Of a DNA stretch of 64,000 nt, positions 12,831 through 23,567 are shown one piece after another. The DNA is taken from NCBI GenBank assembly GCA_023014365.1, contig JAEBUN010000010.1:806001-870000 (forward strand). The letters are read 5' to 3'. The stretch comes from Lepiota brunneoincarnata (taxonomy: Eukaryota > Basidiomycota > Agaricomycetes > Agaricales > Agaricaceae). The notes below the pieces were generated by a model. It was not told where the DNA came from. It was given only the letters and a program-made list of their open reading frames with translations, and did no database searches. Position 1 is the first letter of the stretch, and each line of letters starts with the position of its first letter. Made by a program: the position numbers and the translations under genes.

Positions 12831-14295
12831 ATGCCTCGAGCAAACACCTCAATCCAGGCCCTCCACGACATAGCTAATCTTCAGGTGCGGTTGGATCGCT
12901 GGTGCTCATGTAGGGGCTCGTCTTACGCTGTTGCATTATCAGAACCGCTATTGCAAAGATTGTGATAAAGCATTCGTTCGTCCCGCAGACTACAAGCGAC
13001 ACCTAAATACAACGTTGAAACACAATCCGGCCGCCCTGTGGGTCTAGCTTACATAATCCCTTTTGTCTGCCTCTTACCCCCGACTAGACAATACGTCTGC
13101 CAGTATTGTGCTCGTCCCTTTACACAGAAGTCCAATCTCGCTATTCACGAACGTATCCAGTGAGTCTCATCCCGGAGCCATGATAAAACGCTTATACTGA
13201 TTCCGCTGGAGCAACGGTGACCAGGCAGAACATTGCGGTCTGCCTTCCGAAAACGAGATATGTGGTCACCAATGCAGTGACCCGGGGTCAATGCGTCGAC
13301 ACATCAATAAAGTGCACTTTGCGCCTTATAAGAACAGTTCCCAACCGATTCCAGTGTGGTTGCAAGTCGCTAATGAAAAAAGGCAACAGGCCAGGCGCGA
13401 GGCTCGCATTGGCCGTCGTCCTACGAAGGCCCGAGAGCTTCCAGCCTGCAAACCTACGACTCGTGCTATGAGGTTATCTCACAAACCCACTCCCTCTTCC
13501 AATACTCAGGTACCTATACCCTCCCACGAGATTCCAGCCCTTTTCCGTGAATACCAGTACCCCACCCTTCAGATGTCCGAGCTCCCGCAGCAGCTTCTTC
13601 AAGTTGCGAACGTCCATCTCATGGGCAGTAATGGCCCCGATGCCATCCACGTCGGGGCACGCCCCCCTGTCGATCTTCCAGGTTGGTCTAAAACCACGAG
13701 GTCCTGTTCCACCCCAGAATTTGGACTGGAATTGGGATATTCTGATGGTAGAGGTGCCGAGGTCCCCCCGCCTGTTCCTGAGCAAACTATGGTTGCTCAA
13801 GGATTGGACACATTTTCCACCGGAAATCACCCATTCTGCTCGGACTTCTACACGGGTTTTCCCGCACTTGGGCAACAGGACCAAGTCTTCAGTGAACCGC
13901 TGAATCTTGGAGCTTTTACCCCTCTTATTAGACATTCATCCGGCGAAATTAACATATTCCCCGATGTTTCGTCTGGCGCGTTTCCCGAATTGTTCAACAG
14001 CCAATCTGCTTTCGATGGCCAGCTTGCTGGCAACAGCCAGTTTGTTGCTAATAATGGTGATGCAGGCGACGTGGCCGCACCTTTCGACGACTTCACCCTT
14101 TTGTGCCAACAATTTCAGCAGGTGCATATGGATTTTTACAATCCTTCTTGCCTCCCAAGCATTTATCCTACAGTGAGTTGTTCGCATTTTAGCGCAACGC
14201 TGAGTCATAATAACATTTTCTTGCAGGAACATTGCTTGCCAACCTACAATCCGACGAACGTTGGTTGCTTTGATGCACTCCTCTCTGCCTCATAA
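12831..14295 (+). CDS. C2H2 zinc-finger transcription factor-like protein
   Basis: Probable DNA-binding regulator. The start at 12831 (accaacATGC) yields MPRANTSIQALHDIANLQ, then introns separate three finger modules. Finger 1 is CKDCDKAFVRPADYKRHLN, finger 2 is YVCQYCARPFTQKSNLAIHE, and the third is a looser CGHQCSDPGSMRRHINKVH. The exon junction after finger 2 uses acceptor ..ggag at about 13214, giving HERIH. The following 300 residues are Pro/Ser/Gln-rich and low complexity, as in activation domains. Near the end a 54-nt GT-AG segment (about 14173-14226) is divisible by three and open, so it can be kept or removed without breaking the frame. Specific target and orthologue are unknown. Confidence 0.75.
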
Positions 14296-14905
14296 CTTGG
14301 CCTCTCGTTCTTTCTCTTTCGTGTGTACCGTATCCAAGGGACTCGTCTCATATATTCACCGGGCTCGACATTCTGGTTCATGTCGGTGCATCTGTTCATA
14401 CCTCATCCATCATTCTTCGGATCCACACTTACCCTGCATCGTATAATACTTGTCAGACTGCTAGTGCCATACTCCTCTCCATAGCATGGTTTAACATTCA
14501 TATTTAAACAAGCCCCACATGAAAAATATCGAAGGAACACACCACCTATGCCTCCCTCCTTCAGGAGCCACTGCTGTGTTTACAGGGCAGTGCCCGGGGA
14601 GTGCGTTTCAGTTGAACATGCATCTTAGATTCTGCTTAGTAGAATTTCGTTTCCGCTTGTTACTACATGCTCACCTTAAGTCCATATCCAGGATCACTCA
14701 CGCGTACTTTTTTCTATGACAGTCGTTGGAGGCAGTAGCGACGTTGGCTGGTGTATGCAGCGTCTCGGCAATATCCTGAAAATGATTCCATGACTGCCTG
14801 CAACAAGCTCCAATATGCCACCCCTCGACATTCTAGGCAACGAAACCGAGCCCATTACCGAGTTTCCTATCAGTGACAGTCGTTCAATCCCGCACCAGGA
14901 ACAGA
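14296..14905. other. Intergenic region, nothing recognised
   Basis: The 3' flank of the zinc-finger gene. The open frame at 14519-14719 lacks any motif. No repeats or RNA gene seen. Confidence 0.4.
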
Positions 14906-14909
14906 CTAT

Positions 14910-15330
14910 TAACGGGTGGTTCCCCTAGAAGTTGATCTTCCGATTGCGTCGCTATCCACAGGAATAGTATCCGGTGTTTCGTCTGTGGCTTCATTCCTGG
15001 AATCCACCAGCGCCTCAACCAAGAGCCCATAGCTGAAACAAGGGGGGGAATTATTTAAGTCCTTGTGGGGGAGCGTCAGATTAATAAGCTACCAGAGTCG
15101 GTATTGCGAGCTCTTAAGGATCTCCGCGCGTGCTCAGGGCGTACAATCCCAGTAGTATCAACCCATGAGATTCCGGCTTGGCAAAGATAACGAATGTACC
15201 AACGACATCGACGACGGAGGTGAGGCGGACAGCCGACAGAGGTTTTCCACTGGGTAGATAGACACTGGATGCATTCACGTAGACGGGCATTTTAAAAGCG
15301 ACATTGTAAATCCCTGCATTCTAAACATAG
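14910..15330 (-). pseudogene. Possible gene fragment downstream of ILV5
   Basis: On the minus strand a coding-like stretch around 15320-15120 reads NAGIYNVAFKMPVYVNASSV and then LPSGKPLSAVRLTSVVDVVG, preceded by an intron-like acceptor (gtttag). A second stretch around 15035-14920 reads YGLLVEALVDSRNEATDETP and ends at a stop. A donor/acceptor pair between them is plausible but the phase does not resolve cleanly, and the 5' end runs into the 3' end of ILV5. It may be a truncated relic or a small gene I cannot splice correctly. Family not recognised. Confidence 0.28.
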
Positions 15331-15409
15331 TTCAGGTCGGAGGAAGCGAAGTAATAATAGCAAGCTAGATCGATCAAACATTGCACCGTGAGGGTACTTT
15401 TGGTGGCAA

Positions 15410-16979
15410 TCACTCAGAGTCCGGTTTGTAATCAGGTCGTAATGAGCGGACGACTTTGCCTGTGGGGCACGAATACATTGAAGCTGTGGTATAAATAAGA
15501 GGGGGGTTACGCACCTGCACGCCAGATCTCCTGGCTTTCGATTTCAGCCAACTCTTTGGCAAGATCCTGTCGGTAGGTGGAACGGCCATTATATTCGAGG
15601 GCCTTGCGAGTCTCAGTACCATTCTTTACGCTCTCATAGAGCTTCTCGAAAATGGGCAAATTGGCCTTCTCGAAAACTGGTGCCCAGTCGAAAGCACCGC
15701 GGCGAGCAGTTGTTGAACAGGCATTGAACATATAGTCCATACTGAGAGGAGATGGGTTGGATTTGTGAATTTAAAAAAACGCGAGTCATTGTAGGCGTAC
15801 CCTTTCTGGCCGATCAAGGGGTAGAGGGACTGGGTAGCCTCCTCGACAGTTTCATTGAAGGCTTCGGAAGGAGTGTGGCCATTCTTGCGGAGGACCTGGT
15901 ATTGGGCCAAGAAAAGACCCTCTGTGGTAGTAGAAAACAGTCAAAGAGTGTCAGGCGCATCTGGGACCAGACATACGAATACCGCCCATGAGCTGTACAA
16001 GGAAATAAACACGATAAGTGTCTGCTCAAGATCGACAGGGGGAAAACGAAAACCCACTATACCACGTTCACCGTAGAGATCAGAATATACCTTCCTTCTC
16101 GAAAGTAGTCTCATACATGTAACCAGACCCGACAGCAACGCCTAGAGCGATAGCCTTCTCTTTAGCCTTACCGGTGACGTCTTGCCATACGGCTATAGAT
16201 GAGTTGATACCACGGCCCTCTTTGAAGAGGGTGCGGACGGTGCGGCCGGAGCCCTTGGGAGCGACAAGGATGACATCAACGTCTTCGGGGGGTATCACAT
16301 GAGTGTCCTCCTTGAAGACGACGGAAAAGCCATGGGAAAAGTAAAGAGTCTTGCCCTTGGTAATGAGGGGGGCAAGTGCAGGCCATGTCTGCGACTGGGC
16401 GGCATCGGAGAGCAAGTTCATGACAATGGTACCCTTCTTAATTGCTTCTTCAATTGGGAAGAGAGTCTCTCCAGAAACCTGAGAAAGACTGGGTCAGAAA
16501 CCATAGTGGAAAAATGCGTGTGGAAACATACCCAACCGTCCGCAATGGCTTGTTTCCAGCTCTCACCGTTCTCGCGAACACCGACTACGACGTTGAGTCC
16601 ATTGTCGCGGGCGTTCAAACCTTGACCGTGGCCTTGCGCACCGTAGCCAATGAGGGCGAGGGTATCGTTCTTGAAGTATTCTTGAAGTTTTGCCAGTGGC
16701 CAGTCGCTTCGCTCGTAAACGGTCTCTTTGGTACCAGCGAAATCGAGGGTCTTGACTCCGCGGACGCCCTGTGTAGATATGAGCGCCGTCAAATCGGGAA
16801 CAGACGGCGAAGTCAACCTGGATAGCAGAGCCCTGGGCAGTCTTTGCGGCGGCCCCCCGAGCGAGCAGCGAGTACGAAGCGATCTGTGTGGGCCTAAGCA
16901 CGGCCTTGGTGAGTGCACCAGAGGCACGGCGGGAGGCACGGAGAGCTTGGGAGGCAGGACGAGCGATGAAGGAGGCCAT
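15410..16979 (-). CDS. ILV5: Mitochondrial ketol-acid reductoisomerase (acetohydroxy-acid reductoisomerase)
   Basis: Second step of branched-chain amino acid synthesis, NADPH- and Mg-dependent, in the matrix. The start at 16979 gives a basic, Ser/Ala-rich presequence (MASFIARPASQALRASRRAS). The Rossmann motif is LALIGYGAQGHGQGLNA. The knotted domain is visible as VYSDLYGERGILMGGI (metal ligands D and E), ETVEEATQSLYPLIG and ACSTTARRGAFDW. The last exon encodes GKVVRSLRPDYKPDSE, with the stop at 15410-15412. About seven exons, including a very short one encoding LMGGI. The frame breaks by one base at 16090-16095 between FEKE and VYSDLYGERG; no intron explains it, so an inserted G in the assembly is the simplest reading. 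Confidence 0.93.
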
Positions 16980-17632
16980 GGTGGTTGGTTTGCGGGAGAA
17001 GCTAACTGGTCCCAAAAGTTTTGTGGGTTGGTTCAGGGTTTTGTCGGCCGAGCCCACACTCCGAGTATTGCCGAGAACTCGCTGGTCTATTTTTCTGAAT
17101 TATTAATTCGTACGTCATGCTGGCACGCGTGGCAAATCAACTCAATAGCTTGCTCGGACATTTCTACATCGCATCACTCTTAGGCTTAGAATTTTCAGTC
17201 CAACGCGAAATTCCTTCAAAAACACCGGCGAAACCACAAGCGCCGTCATCGTCCAGACTAGTGTCCAGGATCTCAGAGCTCAGAGCTCAGCGCTCGGCTG
17301 CATGCAATTGTGGGCCTTCCTCTCATCGGACACTCAACCCAAAACCCGCGGCCTATTCACCCGACGATACTGTCTTGTGTACAATCGTCGCATTCGCAGC
17401 ATTTGACTTGACATTAGGACGGATTGTGCTGGACGGTAACGGAAATGATCTGCTCGTTTTGGACTTGGTTCAGCTTCGCATCCGCCATGAACACAGGCCC
17501 CGGGTCCTGAAGGCCTGACTCCTTATACGCTTACCATTGCCAGCGCTTACCATGTAAAGTAACCACCACGTTTCCCTCATGTCCAGTACCTGCCCCAAGG
17601 AAATATATTTTAAAAACAACATTACAACACTC
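16980..17632. other. ILV5 promoter/leader region
   Basis: About 650 bases between the ILV5 start and the end of the NACHT gene. It contains the first copy of a duplicated leader segment (17005-17106) and a short direct repeat of agagctc near 17272-17290. The open frame at 17117-17518 (+) has no recognised motif. Confidence 0.5.
17005..17106. repeat. Duplicated leader segment, copy 1 (ILV5 5' region)
   Basis: Roughly 100 bases immediately upstream of the ILV5 start resemble 20955-21067, in the same orientation. A central block (about 17018-17043) is identical over 26 bases; the rest is diverged with small indels. This places an ILV5-like leader on both sides of the NACHT gene. Confidence 0.8.
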
Positions 17633-20432
17633 TCAAAATATCCGATGAAGGTTTATAAGTTGTAGACCTCGCTTGTCTGATTTCTGCAGATGTTCATAAA
17701 TGGTGCTGAAATTATATATTAGGTACTGAATCCGTGCCCAGGATGGCAACCCTTTAGGTACGATGGCAGCCTTGAATTGTACAATTCCTTTGAGCTCAGT
17801 CCCAATGAACACCCTTACCAGCTCGCGTGAAGAGCATGCTTTGGCGTGTTTCAGGTGTGATATGAGCTGCTGTTGGTAAGCAGGGTATCTGTCCGAATGA
17901 CAGGAATAGGTTGATAAATCGGATATGGATTTCTCCTGGAAACATTGGGCTGAGCGCACGAGGGTCGCTGACCCACTAAAAAACTTACGTCTGTCGCAGC
18001 AATAATAGGCTCCTCGTTCCGAATGAAACTCCAGTCAAGTAGGCTGACGGGGATGTCCCGAAGCGCTCCGTCTTTTCTCAGCAGCTGACTCACTTCGGAT
18101 CGATCGTCATCCTGCAGAACACATCAGCTGCGTGCAGCAGTGGGATAAAAAAATATTACATACGAACAGAAGCCGCAATGAGTGTTTTGACATAACACCA
18201 TATTCATTCCGAATATCGAATTGTGATACTTTCAGAGCATGTGCGATCTTCGACTGTGGGAAGCCTGGGAGGGATGGCATATGGCGGATTTCCCATGATG
18301 CATTGAAGTAGAGACTACGTTGTATGAGTTCTGCTTCATGATCATACTTGTACGAACAAGAAAGGGCAATATGGGTGTGGGCATTGTGTTTTGGGGTCTG
18401 AACTGATGCATATATTCACATTCAAAGGGAATGTTCAGGAGATAATAAAAAGAACTTACGGTATGGTATGTCCCGTAAAATCCTAAACGCTCGTAAAATG
18501 CTCCGATGCCGCTCATCAGCCAATGTGCCGAGTGAAATGCTTGACCTTCCTTGGTCAAGAAGAAAATCAGAGAAGGATTTATGATAAATTCGGACGCGTT
18601 GATCATCCAGAGTTGCATCACGAGGGAGAGGAACATAAAGGACTGAATGAAGATGACGGAGGGCAGCATATACGACGTAGGGTGGCGTTCCTAGCCAGTC
18701 GCACATAAAGCTCAGTGATTTCTGAGTTAAGCTCGATTGAACGTCCTTGGCGAAAATCACGAAGGCCAAGATCTCTTTGACGTGAGGAATATTGTCAGGG
18801 CTGACTTGCGATAGGAGATATCGGTAGAGCATATCAAGTTGGGCCATTGGTTGAGGGAGATCGACACTGGACTTGGGCGGAGGCACATTATTGATGAGAT
18901 TCATAATGACCTGAAATCGAGAGATGGAGTCACCGGCGTTCAAGTCTGCGATGAAACGAATTGCAGTCTCTGCGTATGCAAAAAAACCGAGCACGGCGGC
19001 CAAGAACTGCATGAGCTGGTGCTCGGGTGGCCACTGGCCGCATAACGATTTGATTAACGGATCAGACTCCCGAATCCTTTCGAATTCCGCACGCGCAAAG
19101 CGCTCAACGTCTTGACAGGCTTCCGTAGAGTCAATCGAGACTTCTACCTTGTCATAGAAGGACAGCGAGTGAAGGTGTGCAGTGATGTGCGCCTCCGGGC
19201 GACTGGCGATGACCCAGAGGAGGGGGGCACGAGGATACTTCACGGTGAAGTTGGAGATGAGGGAAAGAATGTGAAGCTGTTCCTGTCGTCCTTTGCACTC
19301 GTCGAGCCCATCGACAAATATTAGCACGGGCCTCGGGTCTCGGTAGACTTGCCTAGTGACAAACGGCTCAATGACGAACTCGGTGAAATGGGTGTCAATC
19401 GACCTGTCCCATAAGTTTGGATCTGCCTTAACCTTGGAGCGGATATATTGATGATATCTTTGGTGCTGCCGAGCGATTTGGTACGCAAGGGTGCTGATGA
19501 CCTTCGTGGGGTCGTTGCGCCCATTGGGAGCGGAGAAGAACAAGGCAGCGACGAGCGACGATGCTTCGCGCTCGAGCTCGGCAACTGTCTGCATAATGGC
19601 CGACTTTCCCACCCCTGCCGGGCCAACGAGCCACTGCACCCGTTTTGTTGGGTTACAGAGCCTTGAGCGCATGCCGTCGACAATCCTCACACGAGTGCCG
19701 GGATGGCAATGTGGTGGGGGATCGCGGAGTGAGGAGTCGAGTTCGGCGCCCGGTATTGTGTGTGCCGAAAACTCTTTCATAACTGTTGAAGTTGGTTAAT
19801 TTATTGATGTAACTGATTTGATACTGACTCACAGTCATCCATCGTAGATTCAATTATGATGGGGTTATTTAGAGTAAAATCGTGCGCATTAGCAAAAGCT
19901 CCTGAAGCGTCAACTTGCTGAAAACCATGGCTACTAGTGTGCTTGGCGCCTCGTTGCAAAATTGCTTGTTTCCCTGGCTCTATTATGACTGTCAAAATTT
20001 GGTCGATTTCTTGCCTGGAGCTGTCTCACCGTCAATGTTCATGACATCACCTGAGATGCAGCGGGTGACTATAGTATCGTGTGCAATCACCGGTGACTTG
20101 AGATGGTGATTAGGTGAAATATGGGAAGATCCTGAAGATACAACCGGCGGTGCAGTGGATGACGCCTGGACTCGGGACTGAACATCCTCCAGGGGTAGGT
20201 CGCTGGCTAGTACTCCGGAAGATAAGACATGTCCCAGCCTGCTCTTGTCGTTTTTCAACTCTCTGGAGCGGGAACGAGACTGTCGGTGGGGTTTTGTTTG
20301 AGTGGTAAGGCTTGGGTTAACGGTTTGTTGCTGAGAAGCCAGTACATTTGCGGGACCAGGCACTCTGGCGGTCCTCTTTGACCAGATCCAGAACACAAGT
20401 CCCAAGAGAATAAGCTCTACTCGGGAAAACAT
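17633..20432 (-). CDS. NACHT-domain NTPase (fungal NLR-like), N-terminally anchored
   Basis: STAND-class NTPase of the kind implicated in fungal non-self recognition. The start at 20432 gives a hydrophobic N-terminus (MFSRVELILLGLVFWIW), then a basic Ser/Arg linker. A 41-nt intron near 20015 and one near 19810 lead to SGAFANAHDFTLNNPI and then the NACHT core: P-loop GPAGVGKSAIMQT, Walker B VLIFVDGLDEC, then VIASRPEAH. A helical winged region ends in RIYHKSFSDFLLD. Downstream exons give ALSCSYKYDHEAELIQRSLY and RNEYGVMSKHSLRLLF. I see no WD40, ankyrin or TPR repeats. The last exon (17633-17959) is open and in phase but its sequence is unfamiliar, so the C-terminus is uncertain. A truncated alternative would end at 17851. 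Confidence 0.82.
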
Positions 20433-20954
20433 TGTGTTGGGCTGATTAGAGTGTGGAAGGGATAAGGAGAGGGGAAGTATTGCACTCCAACCAGCCACTA
20501 ACCTATAGCACTGCCCTTGTAACACAGGTTTGCCTTGTGCAGTTGACAGCGTCGGAATGTTGGCCAATTATAAAGTCGCCACGTCCTCTCTGGAAGAGCG
20601 CTCAGCTTGGTTAGATGCCCATAAAGTGCAATGATCTGCTCAGAGTTTTAGTGCCAGCCCAACTTGACGGCGAGGTGAGGTGCGAATCGGACCATGAGCA
20701 TGAACTACTAGTCGAGATCTGTAAACGCGTTTTCTTTTAGTGATCCCAGTCTCCAAATAACGTGGCGGACATCACCTGAATGTTCCTCTATACTAACTGC
20801 ATGAATCGCGTCGTGGTCATGCATTCTGCTCTTTTTTCCACTGCTTGGATGTCTGGGCTCACTCGGGAGAAACGATGCAAGAAGGATCAACCGGACAGGG
20901 TCATATTGATATCGACAACATAGTGCTCAGCGCCCAGTAACCCACCTACTTCTC

Positions 20955-21067
20955 ACTGGTCCCAGAAGGTTTTGTGGGTTGGTTCAGGGTTTTGTTGGCG
21001 GAGCCTACCGGGTGTCGTCGAGGACTAGCCGGTTCATTTCTGAGTAACTAGCTATCGACATTATTAA
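20955..21067. repeat. Duplicated leader segment, copy 2
   Basis: Diverged copy of the ILV5 leader at 17005-17106, lying 520 bases upstream of the NACHT gene start and in the same orientation as in front of ILV5. No ILV5 coding sequence follows it. Confidence 0.8.
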
Positions 21068-21128
21068 TCCACCAATAGCTCCAAAGTGCCCTGTAGATAT
21101 CACACCGCGTAGCGCTATTAGCGATCCA

Positions 21129-21153
21129 GGCAGGTGGGTTTCCCCCACCTGCC
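21129..21153. repeat. Perfect 10-bp inverted repeat with 5-nt loop
   Basis: ggcaggtggg (21129-21138) and cccacctgcc (21144-21153) are exact reverse complements around tttcc. It could be a hairpin in a transcript or a fragment of a small mobile element. Confidence 0.85.
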
Positions 21154-21727
21154 CTGTTGAATTAACTGTCTACTAGTACAAGCCTAGGTGACCATTTCGT
21201 TAAGGGCTAATCACCCATATAATGATGGAGAAAGAATTTTTACGGCAAACGACAGGCAGAGAAAACATCAGTCTTCGAACAGCGGTTACGGAGGTGGTGT
21301 TTAGATAGACAAGGAAAATCGGGAGTCTGTCTCGTGGTAGCCACGACGGAGAAACAACTCCTTTCCTTGTTTGTGTTCACCCACGGAGTGTTTGCGGCTG
21401 CTGGCGACCTACAATCGGGGCCCTTCTTGCTTGTCATCATTGACCTGGCGTAAACATATCTTTAATTTCTAGAGCACAGCACGCCGTGTTAGGGATGACC
21501 ATCGCGGAGAAGCACCCATAACAAATCAACTCACGACTGGAACAGATTGCTCGGGCTTATGGAAATGGTTTTTCTGTCAGTTACTATGCTGCATCCGATA
21601 GATCGCTTGGGGGTAGCTGAGGCAGTGATGTGCTGTAATATGTCATCATTACTGTATATTAGGGCGGAGGTATCGTATGGTATTAAGAACATGGGGTGAC
21701 CAATTTGAAATACAGACGAAGGGTCGA

Positions 21728-23354
21728 TCAGGATGATAATGTTGACAAAGGTGAAGCGAGGGAAAGAGTGATCGCGTTGGAAGGAATCAGGATAGTCCGG
21801 TTGGAAGCGCCCGAGCGCATCGAGGGAGCTATACGGGGTGATTTGCGTGTTGATGCAGAGTAAACGACCCTCGTAGTTGTCCCAAATGTAAGGAGTTTGT
21901 CCACCATTGCTGGTTTTGCGCCGAAACAATCGAAGAGAACAACTCTCTCGAGTGAGCTAAGCCAGGTGTTCTCCTTCATGAAGAGGTCGATTAGTGACTC
22001 AGGAACATTGTCACAGGAAAACAGCTCAAGGCAAGCGGAGATTCGGCCAAATTGACTCATCGTGTGGTTGAGTCAATGCCTCGGGATGGATAACGCATCG
22101 GGTGAGGCGGATAACGTCAAGAGAGGGGGTATTTCTGGGGTTGAGGTTGAATCGGCCGATATCGACATCAGCCAAATTCAATTCACGAAGCAGAGTGCTG
22201 CCTGATGCGCCGAGCATCGCCTGCAGGTTCGCTAAAAGCTTGTGCCCTTCCTGCAATCCTGCCACTGGTGCTCGAACAAAGGTGAACGAAGTCAAGGCCG
22301 GTAGTCGGAGGAATGAGAGGTAGATGATGTCATTCAGGTGAAGCGTTTGCAGACGGGATAACTTGATTGAATCGAGGTCTCGTACTTCGCGTTCTTGAAT
22401 ATTCACATCGAGTTTGAGGCTCGTCAACAAGGGACAGGCTTGGAGCAAGGCCGTGTATATAATATAAGGAGTGGGTCGCCTGGGTGATCTCCAGCTCTTC
22501 GAGGCGGTAAAGCCAATGATTGGAGGTGCTCGGTCGACAGTGCCCGATGTCAAGGTGTGTCAACAAAGGAACTTCGCCCTTAAGAACGTGGTAATCTTGC
22601 CATAACTGCCGAGTCGTGTCCAAATTGAAGGATCTAAGCGCAGGCATATCGAAGTTGAACTGCTGCAAAAGCAACTGGAGATTCCATATAGAGTGATGAG
22701 GAGCGTCGCCAATGAGGACTTTGACGGAGTACCATCTTGCCACGTGCGGTTGCAACAAAGCAAGATAATCGCCGAGGGACGCTTGACGGACCGCTTCCCG
22801 CGTAGCTGTTCCCCGGTGAGGAGTTTCAAAACGTAGGTGAAGCGGAGAGTGACGAGAAAACCCCAGCCATGTCTTGACTATTTGAGAGTATGATGAATTC
22901 GGGGTGATTCTGATGCATATATGACTCCAAGCGCGGGGAGTTCTGTTAACGACGTTCTATTTCCGATGGAACAACATTAGGATGACGATGTCGGTTGACA
23001 GATTCCGTGCTTCGGGACTCACCCGCCAGTGCCTGGAAACATGAGAAATTATAATTGGCGCTAACCATGCCCCAGAGCCGCAAGCCGCGGCATGGGTAAA
23101 GATTTCGCCCAGCACTTCTTGCGGGAGGAGACGGTGGGTTGCGATGTAGAAGCGGTCGTTGATGTTCTTTCTGGTGAGCAAGGCGATCTCTTCTCGGAGA
23201 GAGGCGATCCTCTTAAGTCTCTCTGCGACTCTGTTGGCAACCTGCCTCCGCTCAAGGTCTATGAAATGATGGCGTGAGAAGCCACCAAGTCAATCCACCG
23301 GAAATGAATGCTCATACCAGACGGGAAGTTCAAGCGATCGAGGACCTCTGACAT
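21728..23354 (-). CDS. F-box-like protein with leucine-rich C-terminal region (possibly disrupted)
   Basis: Probable substrate adaptor of an SCF ubiquitin ligase; large lineage-specific families are typical of agaricomycetes. The start at 23354 gives MSEVLDRLNFPS; a first intron leads to a basic coiled-coil segment and then the F-box-like core RLLPQEVLGEIFTHA with SHVSRHWR. A second intron joins NVVNRTPRAWSHICIRI, the expected TPRLW-type continuation. Leucine-rich segments follow (ACPLLTSLKLDVNI, RLQTLHLNDI, LLRELNLADVDIG). The frame changes near 22480 and again near 22070 with no usable introns, so this is either a decaying paralogue or affected by assembly indels. The stop at 21728 is the end in the last frame; the frame extending to 21531 is an alternative. 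It is divergent from the dioxygenase gene, 213 bp apart. Confidence 0.65.
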
Positions 23355-23567
23355 AGTATACGAATGTGAGGAGGAGGCGTGGGGGAAGGGGAAACAAAGA
23401 GCGGGACGGGAGGCGAGGCATAACGTGAACGAGGATGAGGGTATAAGTATTCCGAGTGAGCCTGAATGGACCAAACTGTATTTTAATATTTTATTTCTGC
23501 ATTTTGCATTTTTCCCCATTTGGTTGTCTACTTCCACTTGGTCGACCACTTCCCTCGCGCTGTTCCT

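Larger units (their letters stand above)
20433..21530. other. Intergenic region upstream of the NACHT gene
   Basis: About 1.1 kb. It holds the second copy of the ILV5-type leader (20955-21067), a 10-bp perfect inverted repeat (21129-21153) and otherwise no recognised gene. Confidence 0.5.

Noticed and set aside
13474..13935. 153-codon frame antisense to the zinc-finger gene
   Set aside because: Shadow of the plus-strand coding exon, which has ordered finger motifs and splice sites.
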